Source of the DNA: Candidatus Nomurabacteria bacterium
GTDB lineage: Bacteria; Patescibacteriota; Minisyncoccia; Phycocordibacterales; UBA10002
NCBI GenBank assembly: GCA_943354745.1
Contig: CALRDB010000024.1
Span: forward strand, 1-16,401
Reading direction: 5' to 3'
DNA length: 16,401 nucleotides
The notes under the pieces were generated by a model, which did not search any database, had not been told where the DNA came from, and saw only the letters and a program-made list of their open reading frames with translations. Positions 1 to 7,042 of this stretch are shown piece after piece. The translations under genes were made by a program, and so were the position numbers. Position 1 is the first letter of the stretch. Each line of letters starts with the position of its first letter.

Positions 1-89
1 CAAAAACTGCCTGAGACTCTTGGTGTCGTTTAATTACTATCTACTTCGAATAGGGCTTTCCTCTCATGGCTGGCGTGGTGAATTTTCAA

Positions 90-152
90 ACTGAATAACA
101 AATGACTTACTAACTGAATGACCCAGACAAAAAGACTGAGAAGTTATTCAGT
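90..152. repeat. Inverted repeat downstream of rnhB
   Basis: The 10-mer ACTGAATAAC (90-99) has its exact reverse complement at 143-152, and a 9/10 direct copy lies at 113-122. No coding region is supported in 1-159. The repeat sits just past the rnhB stop, so it may form a structured mRNA 3' end, but the loop is long and no convincing U-tract follows. The role is unknown. Confidence 0.3.
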
Positions 153-159
153 CATTAAG

Positions 160-771
160 CTATACGTTATTGGTGATGAGTTTCTTCAAAAAACTCCGTC
201 TGTGTACCTTTGAAATCCCCTGTTTCCGTAGGGCCATGTAATGTTCCCTGGTCCCATACCCCTTATGTCGCTCAAATCCATACTGTGGATATCGCTTCGA
301 AACCTGAACCATATAGCGGTCACGTCGAACCTTAGCAACGATCGAGGCCGCACCGATCAGAGGTATCTTCTCATCGCCCTTAATAATGGTCTTTTGAAAT
401 GGGAAAACGAGAGGAGCTTTAATACCCCCATCAAGAAGCACCTCACAAGCTCTCGGATCAACCTTGAGAAGATGCAGGACTCGTTTAATAGCAAACCGCA
501 AAGCGAAGGTAAGACCCTTTGTGTCAATTACTTTTTCACTCACCATCACGGTGCGTACGCTACATATCCCCTGTTCTTGCGCGCCAAAAAGTACTCGGTT
601 CCATTGTTCTCTTTTTTGTGGAGAGAGTTGTTTGGAGTCTCTGATTCCTCTAACTACGTTGGAAAATACTCTTCGATCTTTCTGTTGTATCATGCAGGCC
701 CCCACACACAGGGGTCCTGCAATCGGACCTCGTCCAACCTCATCGATACCAATAATAAACTGGGGGGCCAT
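160..771 (-). CDS. rnhB: Ribonuclease HII
   Basis: Cytoplasmic endonuclease that cuts the RNA strand of RNA-DNA hybrids and nicks at ribonucleotides misincorporated in DNA. The 203-aa protein has all family landmarks: GIDEVGRGPIAGP at residues 8-20 with catalytic D10 and E11, DSKQLS at 45-50, LLDG with D114, and GAASIVAKVRRD with D151. Length is typical for the family. I chose the ATG at 771, eight residues before the GIDEVGRG motif. A TTG at 795 would add eight residues and has an AAAGGG about seven bases upstream, so that longer form is possible. It lies 21-45 bp behind the small membrane protein gene on the same strand, so the two are probably co-transcribed. The function is certain, the exact start is not. 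Confidence 0.95.
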   Translation of the reverse strand: MAPQFIIGIDEVGRGPIAGPLCVGACMIQQKDRRVFSNVVRGIRDSKQLSPQKREQWNRVLFGAQEQGICSVRTVMVSEKVIDTKGLTFALRFAIKRVLHLLKVDPRACEVLLDGGIKAPLVFPFQKTIIKGDEKIPLIGAASIVAKVRRDRYMVQVSKRYPQYGFERHKGYGTREHYMALRKQGISKVHRRSFLKKLITNNV

Positions 772-816
772 AGTGGCAAAGACCTTCACCGACAAAAGCG
801 AACCCTTTGCAAAACT

Positions 817-1029
817 CTAACCAAGCGCTACGACGAAGATGATCGCAGCTAGTATAAACGCAAGTACTCCTATTCCCACCAAAATGATCGTCGCTCCCGT
901 TTCGTCTTTGGCAAGCCCAAGTCTAATAGGAAGGGTGCTCAAACTCTTTTCGTTTGAGGTTGCTCTCTCTACCGCCTTATCGAGCGTTGCGTTGTACGCT
1001 TTCTCTTCGCTAAATTCTACGTTTTCCAT
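817..1029 (-). CDS. Small single-pass membrane protein
   Basis: A 70-aa protein of unknown function. The first 45 or so residues are charged and probably helical (start MENVEFSEEKAYNATLDKAV). Residues of about 48-69 form one strongly hydrophobic segment rich in I, L, V and A, consistent with a C-terminal transmembrane helix. No cleavable signal or enzymatic motif is seen. I chose the ATG at 1029. An in-frame TTG at 1068 would add 13 residues but has its SD-like AGAAGG almost touching it. It is the first gene before rnhB and divergent from dnaE. I do not recognise a named family. Confidence 0.6.
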   Translation of the reverse strand: MENVEFSEEKAYNATLDKAVERATSNEKSLSTLPIRLGLAKDETGATIILVGIGVLAFILAAIIFVVALG

Positions 1030-1165
1030 ATAGTACGAATTACCAATAGATGTGAATATACGAATCAACCTTCTTCTCTACAAAAGGAGATTCGTTGTAT
1101 GTCGAATCAGTTTAGCATATCTCCAATACTTTTTCAGCTCTATCAGGAGGATAGAAAAGATGTAG

Positions 1166-1171
1166 TATACT
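1166..1171 (+). promoter_or_regulatory. Putative -10 box of dnaE, leaderless type
   Basis: TATACT ends six bases before the dnaE ATG, so transcription would begin at or next to the start codon. No clear -35 hexamer is visible. The nearest SD-like string, CAGGAGG (1144-1150), is too far upstream to serve the ATG at 1178. Confidence 0.4.
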
Positions 1172-1177
1172 ACCGCT

Positions 1178-4100
1178 ATGTCGCGTTACACACCCCTACA
1201 TATTCACTCGCATTATAGCCTTCTTTCAGCGCTTCCAAAGATACCCGACCTTGTTGCTCATGCGAAGAAACTGGGATTAAAAGCGCTTGCGCTTACCGAT
1301 AACGGTAACCTTTATGGCGCGATTGAATTCTACAAAGAATGCAAGAAAGCGGGGATAAAACCGATCATCGGTATCCACACCTACCTCGCAATTCGTGGAC
1401 GTGCCGACAAGCAAACCGGCGTTGACAACCGCAGACATCGTCTCATTTTGTTGGCTAAAAATGAAACCGGATACCGAAACCTTTTAAAGCTCTCAACACG
1501 TGCCAACCTCGAAGGTTTCTACTATAAGCCACGTATCGACCGTGAACTTCTCGGAGAATACGCGGAGGGACTTATTGCAATTGCTCCGGCGTTTGATTCC
1601 GATATTCGAAGCCTCATTTCGATGGAGGACGAAAAGGTACTTCTTGAACGCATACAGTACTACCAGAACCTCCTCGGCAAAGACAGTTTCTATCTTGAGG
1701 TAAGTCGGCATCCACAAATCGAGGGGCACGAGGAAATGATGCAAAAGATTATTGCCTGTGGAAAGAAGTATGCCGTCCCGCTCGTGGCCTCTCAAGAAGT
1801 GTACTATCTTTTTCCCACCGAAAAGAAAGCTCGCGAAACATTGCTTCTCGTGAACTCGCAAGGTGAGCCGAAAGATTTTCAGACCGATGAATCTGATTTT
1901 TCGTTCTTACCGCTCGAAGAAACTGAGACGCTTTTTAAAGATATTCCGGAAGCGATAGAACATACCGCTCTCGTCGCCGATCTATGCAATCTTGAGCTTG
2001 AGCTTGGTAAGTGGGTATTCCCGGACTATAAAACCAAAAATGGTGAGAGCTACGATGATGAACTTCGCTCTATGGTTATCTTAGGTATTGAACGTCGAAA
2101 GATGACGAAAACCCCTGAGCTCGACACTCGAATCGAGTACGAACTGAACGTCATTAAAACCAAAGGCTACGCACCGTACTTCCTCGTCGTTGCTGACCTC
2201 CTTCGTTTCGCACACGAGCAGGGAATTCTGACCACAATTCGAGGTTCAGTTGCGGGGTCTATGGTGACCTATCTTGCCGGCATCACAAACGTCGATCCAT
2301 TCGAATACAAACTTCCGTTCGAACGTTTTCTAAACCCAGAGCGTCCCTCCGCTCCCGATATCGATATGGACTACGCCGATAATCGGCGTGACGAAATGAT
2401 TGAATACGCCAAACAAAAGTACGGCGCTGATAAGGTCGCCCAAATCGGCACCTTCGGTACTATGATGGCAAGAGGCTCTGTGCGTGACATCGCACGGGCG
2501 CTCTCGTTCGAATATTCCCTTGGCGACACGATAGCAAAGCTCATCCCCATGGGATCACAAGGATTTCCGATGTCTATCGATAGAGCACTTGAAATGGTGC
2601 CCGAACTGGCGAAACTGTACAAAGATGATGAAAACGTCAAGACAATTATCGACATGGCAAAAAAGATTGAAGGGTGTGCGCGTCACATCTCGGTGCACGC
2701 CGCAGGTGTCGTGATCGCCCCAACCCCGCTCACCGATTTCGTTCCCCTCCAATTGGATCCGAAGGGTGGCAAACTGATCACCCAGTATGATATGCACGCC
2801 GTGGAAGACGCGGGACTTTTGAAATACGACTTTCTCGGTATCAAAAACCTTTCCATTCTTGCGGATGCGGTAGACCGTGTTAAGAAAATCGAGAATCAGG
2901 ACATCGATATTGAAAACGTACCCCTCGACGACAAAAAAACGTTTGAAATGCTTGCACTCGGCGAAACGGGCGGACTATTTCAGCTAAATGGACAAGGTAT
3001 GACACGATACCTGAAAGAGCTTCGCCCTTCCTCAATTCACGATATCAACGCCATGGTCGCGCTCTATCGCCCGGGCCCAATGGAATCGATTCCGCAGTAT
3101 ATCGAGCGTAAACATAAGCCTGGGTTGGTACGTTTCCTTGATCCTCGAATGAAAGAAATTCTAATGGACTCCTACGGTGTCATTACCTATCAAGACGACG
3201 TGCTTCTCATCTCCATTAAACTTGCCGGGTATAGTTGGCTTGAAGCAGACAAGCTCCGCAAAGCGATGGGTAAGAAAATTCCCGCCGAAATGGAGGCACA
3301 AAAAGAAAAACTCTTAAAGGGCTTCGTGACAAACGGTCTTTCAAAAGAAAAAGCAGACAAGCTCTGGAGTCTTATTGAACCTTTCGCCGCATATGGATTC
3401 GGTAAGGCACATGCCGCGAGCTACGGCAGAGTCGCCTACCAAACTGCCTACATGAAAGCAAACTTCCCTGCTATCTATATGTCAGCAGTACTCACCGCAG
3501 ACTCCGGAGACGTAGAGAAGATCGGCGAGATTATCGCGGAATGTAAACGCATGAAGATTCCCGTCCTTCCACCATCTATTAACGAAAGCTACAGTGCGTT
3601 TACGGTGGTGAAAGCGGAATCCTTAATCCATAATCCTTCATCTTTAACAGAAGAAAAGAATGGAGACCGAATCAGATTCGGATTAATGACGATAAAAAAC
3701 TTTGGTGAAGGCATCTCGCACGCCATCATTAAAGAGCGCAAGGAACACGGCATATTTAAGTCGCTATCTGATTTTCTAGAGCGAGTCAAAGACCGAAATT
3801 TAAATAAGAAATCTCTTGAAGCGCTTATCAAAGCAGGTGCGCTCGATGAACTCGGGGAACGCGGGATTATGATTGCAAATATCGAGCTCCTCCTTGAACA
3901 GAGCAAGCAAAGTCTCCACCAAGCGGCCAATCAGGACTCTCTGTTCGGCCTCATGACAGAGGGAGGTGGAATGCCGACACTTAAACTTATAGAGTCACCC
4001 TCCGCAACGATGGAGATAAAACTCGCGTGGGAGAAAGAACTTCTAGGCTTATATATTTCCGGACACCCGCTTGATAAGTTCAAGGACATTTTGGAAAAGC

Positions 4101-4390
4101 GTGACATCACTATTGCGAAAATAAAAGAGGAGTTTAAGGACGGTATGACGGTTGTCATCGGTGGGATTATTGAAGAACTAAAACCCATCATTACGAAAAA
4201 GAACGACATGATGGCGTTCCTCCGCGTCGCGGACATGTCTTCCACGATTGAGGTAGTCGTCTTTCCAAAAATCTACGCCGAATTTAAAAAACTTTTAAAC
4301 GCTGAATCGTGTATCGCAATTAAAGGCCGTTATTCAACCCGCAACGGTACTCCCTCCCTCATCGCCGAAAAAGTAAAGGAGTTGAAATAG
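1178..4390 (+). CDS. dnaE: DNA polymerase III subunit alpha
   Basis: Catalytic subunit of the replicative DNA polymerase (family C). The 1070-aa protein starts with a PHP domain (HIHSHYSLLSALPKIPDL, residues 8-25, with paired histidines). The palm carries the catalytic aspartates D394 and D396 in PDIDMDYADNRRDEM and D551 in KYDFLGIKNL. The RPGPMESIPQY and YQDDVL segments match the fingers region. A helix-hairpin-helix region follows, and a C-terminal OB fold lies at about residues 985-1065. It is somewhat shorter than the 1160-aa E. coli protein. An in-frame run of degenerate 7-mers (3619-3646) encodes a nonconserved patch just before RIRFGL. The ATG at 1178 gives the normal N-terminus. There is no SD at the usual distance. 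Confidence 0.97.
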   Translation: MSRYTPLHIHSHYSLLSALPKIPDLVAHAKKLGLKALALTDNGNLYGAIEFYKECKKAGIKPIIGIHTYLAIRGRADKQTGVDNRRHRLILLAKNETGYRNLLKLSTRANLEGFYYKPRIDRELLGEYAEGLIAIAPAFDSDIRSLISMEDEKVLLERIQYYQNLLGKDSFYLEVSRHPQIEGHEEMMQKIIACGKKYAVPLVASQEVYYLFPTEKKARETLLLVNSQGEPKDFQTDESDFSFLPLEETETLFKDIPEAIEHTALVADLCNLELELGKWVFPDYKTKNGESYDDELRSMVILGIERRKMTKTPELDTRIEYELNVIKTKGYAPYFLVVADLLRFAHEQGILTTIRGSVAGSMVTYLAGITNVDPFEYKLPFERFLNPERPSAPDIDMDYADNRRDEMIEYAKQKYGADKVAQIGTFGTMMARGSVRDIARALSFEYSLGDTIAKLIPMGSQGFPMSIDRALEMVPELAKLYKDDENVKTIIDMAKKIEGCARHISVHAAGVVIAPTPLTDFVPLQLDPKGGKLITQYDMHAVEDAGLLKYDFLGIKNLSILADAVDRVKKIENQDIDIENVPLDDKKTFEMLALGETGGLFQLNGQGMTRYLKELRPSSIHDINAMVALYRPGPMESIPQYIERKHKPGLVRFLDPRMKEILMDSYGVITYQDDVLLISIKLAGYSWLEADKLRKAMGKKIPAEMEAQKEKLLKGFVTNGLSKEKADKLWSLIEPFAAYGFGKAHAASYGRVAYQTAYMKANFPAIYMSAVLTADSGDVEKIGEIIAECKRMKIPVLPPSINESYSAFTVVKAESLIHNPSSLTEEKNGDRIRFGLMTIKNFGEGISHAIIKERKEHGIFKSLSDFLERVKDRNLNKKSLEALIKAGALDELGERGIMIANIELLLEQSKQSLHQAANQDSLFGLMTEGGGMPTLKLIESPSATMEIKLAWEKELLGLYISGHPLDKFKDILEKRDITIAKIKEEFKDGMTVVIGGIIEELKPIITKKNDMMAFLRVADMSSTIEVVVFPKIYAEFKKLLNAESCIAIKGRYSTRNGTPSLIAEKVKELK
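3619..3646 (+). repeat. Degenerate 7-bp tandem repeat inside dnaE
   Basis: Four consecutive heptamers, ATCCTTA, ATCCATA, ATCCTTC and ATCTTTA, lie in frame within dnaE and encode a Ser/Leu/Ile/His/Asn/Pro-rich patch. The patch interrupts a stretch (SAFTVV before, RIRFGL after) that is normally shorter in DnaE, so it looks like repeat-derived filler in a surface loop. Confidence 0.55.
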
Positions 4391-4464
4391 TTTTTCCGAC
4401 ATTTTGTTTCTCGCCTTTTTCTTTTGGAACCATCGTCTCTTAACCCGCGGTCTTGTTCTTATCC

Positions 4465-4508
4465 ACAGTTTAGCAAATCCCGACGGCCGTCGGGATTTGC
4501 TAAACTGT
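4465..4508. repeat. Perfect 44-bp palindrome, left copy
   Basis: Two 22-base arms are perfectly complementary around the centre GG|CC at 4486/4487, with no loop. The core from TTTAGCAAATCCCGACGG to its complement recurs at 5141-5176. It ends nine bases before the ATG of the Cas2/PaaX-like gene, so it may be an operator, a recombination or processing site, or a terminator hairpin for dnaE. Confidence 0.9.
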
Positions 4509-4517
4509 AAGTACTTT

Positions 4518-5117
4518 ATGGATATAGCCGCGCGAAATCAGAAAATAAAATTGCGCAAACAAAACAGGCGACTTGGTACTATTCAACAGAAGATGCTCTT
4601 GCTGTTGCTAAGCGGACTGACGCTTTCATGCGCGCGTTCAGCTGGCAAACAATGGAAAATTATCAAGGCCGCACATCATGATTGGAAGAAAATTCAAAAG
4701 CAGGCCGCCGAACGAGCGATTGAATCGCTCTATGAGTCACGTCTCGTTGAAGCTCGTGAGAATCCTGACCGGACAGTTACACTTGTTTTAAGTGTGCACG
4801 GAAAAAGACGAGCGCTCACCTACCGAACTTTTGCTATGAAAGTTCAGAACCAAAAGCCATGGGACGGTAAATGGCGTGTTGTACTCTACGATATACCCGA
4901 AGATGAACGGGAAGCGCGAAATGCATTTCGTGACCATTTAGCGGACTTGGGTTTCAGCAAATTTCAACACTCAGCTGGCATCTACCCGCTAGACTGCCAA
5001 AAAGAAATAGAGTTTCTTGTTGAACTGCATGCCATACGAAAATACGTGCGGTACATCGTCGCGGAACATATTGATAACGAACTATACTGGAAAAAGGTCT
5101 TCAAACTCGATAGGTAG
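4518..5117 (+). CDS. PaaX/Cas2-like winged-helix protein
   Basis: A 199-aa two-domain protein. Residues of about 20-105 look like a winged-helix DNA-binding domain (QQKMLLLLLSGLTLS, then ERAIESLYESRLVEA, then the hairpin TVTLVLSVHGKRRALTY). Residues 116-185 look like the Cas2 or PaaX C-terminal ferredoxin fold, beginning WDGKWRVVLYDIPEDERE with an Asp (D125) at the place of the Cas2 strand-1 aspartate, followed by LGFSKFQHSAGIYP. Related proteins are, from memory, frequent in CPR genomes and are often auto-annotated as Cas2, but there is no CRISPR array or cas1 here. I chose the ATG at 4518 because upstream in-frame starts would run through the palindrome. It lies between two identical-core palindromes, which suggests that the protein binds them. 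Transcription factor or element-encoded protein are both open. Confidence 0.75.
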   Translation: MDIAARNQKIKLRKQNRRLGTIQQKMLLLLLSGLTLSCARSAGKQWKIIKAAHHDWKKIQKQAAERAIESLYESRLVEARENPDRTVTLVLSVHGKRRALTYRTFAMKVQNQKPWDGKWRVVLYDIPEDEREARNAFRDHLADLGFSKFQHSAGIYPLDCQKEIEFLVELHAIRKYVRYIVAEHIDNELYWKKVFKLDR

Positions 5118-5136
5118 CTCGACGAGTTCTTTCAGT

Positions 5137-5180
5137 CCGATTTAGCAAATCCCGACGGCCGTCGGGATTTGCTAAATCGG
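5137..5180. repeat. Perfect 44-bp palindrome, right copy
   Basis: Second copy, centred at 5158/5159, with perfect 22-base arms. It shares the 36-bp core (5141-5176) with 4469-4504 and differs in the four outermost bases of each arm, with complementarity kept. It begins 19 bp after the Cas2/PaaX-like stop. Its right arm encodes the last two codons and the TAG stop of the reverse transcriptase on the other strand. Confidence 0.9.
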
Positions 5181-6179
5181 TGGACGCTCGGCGTGAACAG
5201 CGGTAGCAATTCTTTCAGAAAGTTTGTAGCCGTTTCCGTGCTTGAGCATACCGAGATAGGAGGTGATGCTCTCCACTTTCGGATTACTCTGCAAATTTCG
5301 CAACATTCGCCGTTTCGTGCTTGTCCGTAAGACGCGATGGTTGATAAAATGCACCCAGCCAAGAAAGTCCACACCGGAGGCGAGCGTTTTGATGAATACC
5401 TTGCCGGGGTGTAAAGATAGTTTCAACCGTCCTAGCAAAAACATTTCTATGCTCGGGAGTAGTAGTTCAAGTTCCGCTTTCTCACACGACAGAATTACAA
5501 AATCATCCGCATAACGAATGTAATACTTCACCTTGAGCTTGTGCTTCACAAACTGGTCGAACTCATTCATGTAGATGTTCACCAGAAGCTGTGAGGTGAG
5601 GTTGCCGAGCGGCAAACCTTTTCCTTTTCTGCCAATATGGAAACTCTCGACGACTTCCTGAAGAAGGTTGAGGACATCTGCATCCGTAATCCACTTCTGC
5701 AAAATTTCGCGTAACACTTCCTGGTCGATTGAAGCGAAACATTTCCGCACATCGCATTTAAGGACGAAGCACGTCCTTGTATTGTTTCTTGACGACTTGC
5801 GCGAGAAGTCCATGAAGCGATGAAGTGCCCGATGCGTCCCCTTACCGATGCGACAGGAATATGAATCGTAGATAAACAAACGGTCAAAAAACGGATAGAG
5901 CCTGCGATAGAGCGCTCGGTGGAGTACGCGGTCCCGTACAGTAGCTTTGTGAATGCTCCGAGGCTTGGGGTCATTCACCGGAAACGCCCAATATCCACCG
6001 TGCATATATTCGGCTTGCTTTAAGGCAAAGTGAAGTTCGTAGATGTGCCGCGATAAATCAAGCGCGAACTCCGCAACATCAGACTTATTCTTCTTTCCCT
6101 GGAAAAACTCCCGCCACGCGGCATACAAATTCTCCGGTGATATACTATCCTGATACGAAATAGCAATGTTTGATTTCAT
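5172..6179 (-). CDS. Diversity-generating retroelement reverse transcriptase
   Basis: Copies TR RNA into adenine-mutagenised cDNA that replaces VR in the target gene. The 335-aa protein has RT motif A KCDVRKCFASID (141-152, D143), the DGR-like motif 4 KGLPLGNLTSQ (187-197), the catalytic IRYADDFVIL (221-230), and motif DFLGW (271-275). The FPVNDPKPRSIHKATVRDR stretch (66-84) is the usual N-terminal RT region. There is no maturase or HNH domain, which argues against a group II intron. I chose the ATG at 6179. The open frame extends to 6326 but that part overlaps avd and has no RT character. The last two codons and stop lie inside the right palindrome, so the natural C-terminus may have been replaced. 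The ATG overlaps the start region of the divergent avd gene. Confidence 0.95.
   Translation of the reverse strand: MKSNIAISYQDSISPENLYAAWREFFQGKKNKSDVAEFALDLSRHIYELHFALKQAEYMHGGYWAFPVNDPKPRSIHKATVRDRVLHRALYRRLYPFFDRLFIYDSYSCRIGKGTHRALHRFMDFSRKSSRNNTRTCFVLKCDVRKCFASIDQEVLREILQKWITDADVLNLLQEVVESFHIGRKGKGLPLGNLTSQLLVNIYMNEFDQFVKHKLKVKYYIRYADDFVILSCEKAELELLLPSIEMFLLGRLKLSLHPGKVFIKTLASGVDFLGWVHFINHRVLRTSTKRRMLRNLQSNPKVESITSYLGMLKHGNGYKLSERIATAVHAERPPI
6138..6146 (+). promoter_or_regulatory. Putative extended -10 for avd
   Basis: TGATATACT matches the extended -10 pattern TGnTATAnT and lies inside the RT coding region, 24 bases before the earliest avd start. No -35 consensus is seen. It would drive avd independently of the RT, on the opposite strand. 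Confidence 0.3.
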
Positions 6180-6568
6180 GGAAACAAGTAAAGCCCCCCC
6201 CCAATTCCCCACGTAAACTGCCGGCCGTGATTCTGGAAGAAAAGGAGGTGTATCAAGCGTGGGTTTCAATTCATAAAAACTTCCCCCGCGTTGAAAGACT
6301 TGGCATCGGAGCGCGAATTGAGTCACTCTTTCTTGACGTACTTGAACTCACGTTCGCCTCCGCGTATCTTTCAACCGAACAAAAAATTCCCGTGCTCGGG
6401 AGAGCAATCGCCAAAACCGACCTGCTCAAGTTCTTTCTGCAAATGGCTTGGGAGAATCTCCTCATACATAATGAAAGGTACATACCGCTCGCCGGACACA
6501 TTGAAGAAATTGGCCGGATGCTCGGCGGGTGGCGCAGGGGCTGTATAAGCAAAACTCCCCCACAATAA
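6170..6568 (+). CDS. avd: Avd-like DGR accessory protein
   Basis: Four-helix-bundle accessory protein. In the Bordetella phage DGR, Avd is a pentamer that binds the RT and the TR RNA and is needed for mutagenic retrohoming. Recognised here by its pattern: EVYQAWVSIHKNFPRVER, then LGIGARIESLFLDVLE, a helix around LGRAIAKTDLLKFFLQMA, and a final helix LAGHIEEIGRMLGGWRRG, which is basic at its end. It is about 110-130 aa, as usual. The start is uncertain: this entry uses a TTG at 6170. A GTG at 6227 also works. The ATG at 6178 is out of frame only because of a run of nine Cs (6194-6202), and eight Cs would put it in frame. No SD fits any of them. It lies on the opposite strand to the RT, TR and target, which is unusual. 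Confidence 0.75.
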   Translation: MISWKQVKPPPNSPRKLPAVILEEKEVYQAWVSIHKNFPRVERLGIGARIESLFLDVLELTFASAYLSTEQKIPVLGRAIAKTDLLKFFLQMAWENLLIHNERYIPLAGHIEEIGRMLGGWRRGCISKTPPQ

Positions 6569-6592
6569 GCGAAGGAGAAACAATGATAGTTT

Positions 6593-6705
6593 CGGAGGAA
6601 GACGCGGTTGCCTGCATTCCACTCGTTCTCGTTCGGAATCGGATTGGCGTTGAAGTTCCAGCCTCTGTCGTTCCAGTTCACGTTCACGACGCGGCGAACC
6701 GACCG
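6593..6705 (-). repeat. DGR template repeat (TR)
   Basis: This 113-bp repeat matches 7071-7183 at 98 positions, and all 15 mismatches are sense-strand adenines of this copy. The sense strand holds 27 adenines, among them eight AAC codons. It is A-free for the first 21 bases and for the last 15, giving two invariant anchors. Not a gene itself: it is noncoding between avd and the spacer and is read as RNA template. It lies 25 bp past the avd stop and 413 bp upstream of the RT start. The antisense of avd therefore fills the TR-RT spacer. Confidence 0.96.
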
Positions 6706-6786
6706 TCCTTGTACGAAAAGCCGTCCACGCACCACCCCCCGAACCACGAAGGGTTGAATCTTATTCGGGACCTAAAAGTCCACTGA

Positions 6787-6978
6787 TTTCTCGTACCAAC
6801 TCTTGTTTGTTTTTTGTAAGATGCCTCCCGCACTCTCGCGCAAGCCATAGCCGACGCAATTCCCGCGAAGAGAATCCCACTATCGTGCCGGAGAAGCCAG
6901 AGCCGCCCCGCTCACACCATAGCGGTTGTAGTATACCCCCACACTGACTTCTCGCGCAAAATTAGTGTGGTGGTATAT
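6787..6978. other. DGR spacer upstream of TR with imperfect inverted repeat
   Basis: No convincing gene. 6932-6945 and 6964-6977 form 14-base arms (TATACCCCCACACT and its near complement) with one mismatch and an 18-base loop. On the minus strand TATACT at 6930-6935 could be a -10 for a TR RNA, placing the start about 220 bases upstream of TR, but no -35 is seen. Because an intrinsic terminator (6979-7019) separates target from TR, an independent TR promoter here is expected. That last point is inference. Confidence 0.4.
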
Positions 6979-7019
6979 CAAAAAGAAAACCCTCTGGACA
7001 CTTTTTCAGTCCAGAGGGT
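6979..7019 (-). terminator. Intrinsic terminator of the DGR target gene
   Basis: The 11-bp stem ACCCTCTGGAC (6989-6999) pairs with 7009-7019, with a nine-base loop. On the minus strand it is followed by TTTTCTTTTT. It lies 24 bases past the target stop codon and would uncouple target transcription from TR and RT. It could also serve as the DNA hairpin seen downstream of VR in some DGRs, though that hairpin normally lies closer to VR. Confidence 0.8.
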
Positions 7020-7042
7020 CAAAGAGTCGAAGGGGCAAAGTG

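Larger units (their letters stand above)
4465..5180 (+). mobile_element. Candidate palindrome-bounded Cas2/PaaX-like unit
   Basis: A 716-bp unit made of a 44-bp palindrome, nine bases, one 199-aa gene, nineteen bases and a second 44-bp palindrome. The two palindromes share a 36-bp core. The outermost four bases of each arm differ between copies (ACAG/CTGT against CCGA/TCGG), yet each copy stays perfectly self-complementary. The right palindrome overlaps the RT 3' end and supplies its stop codon. Removing 4465-5180 would let the RT reading frame run into GGA TAA, ending after one more codon, which fits an insertion next to the RT stop. No target-site duplication is obvious. The mobile nature is an inference. 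The alternative is a self-regulated gene flanked by operators or terminators. Confidence 0.4.

Noticed and set aside
241..852. Long plus-strand frame over rnhB
   Set aside because: A shadow of the conserved RNase HII gene. It has no recognisable domains and no SD.
4518..5117. Cas2-like domain suggesting a CRISPR-Cas locus
   Set aside because: No repeat-spacer array and no cas1 or effector gene in the window. The palindromes are two single copies, and the N-terminal winged helix fits the PaaX-like type better.
5172..6326. Group II intron or retron reverse transcriptase
   Set aside because: No maturase or HNH domain, no domain V-like RNA seen, and a TR/VR pair plus Avd are present. The extra N-terminal 49 codons of the long frame are read from avd antisense and are not RT-like.
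6271..6747. Minus-strand open frame that includes TR, looking like a second DGR target protein
   Set aside because: Downstream of TR it is only the antisense of avd, it lacks the target N-terminal domain, and TR has the undiversified AAC-rich form of a template. It is not a gene.
6901..6977. Possible tRNA in the spacer upstream of TR
   Set aside because: GC-rich stems exist, but no T-loop motif (GTTCRANNC) or cloverleaf could be fitted.
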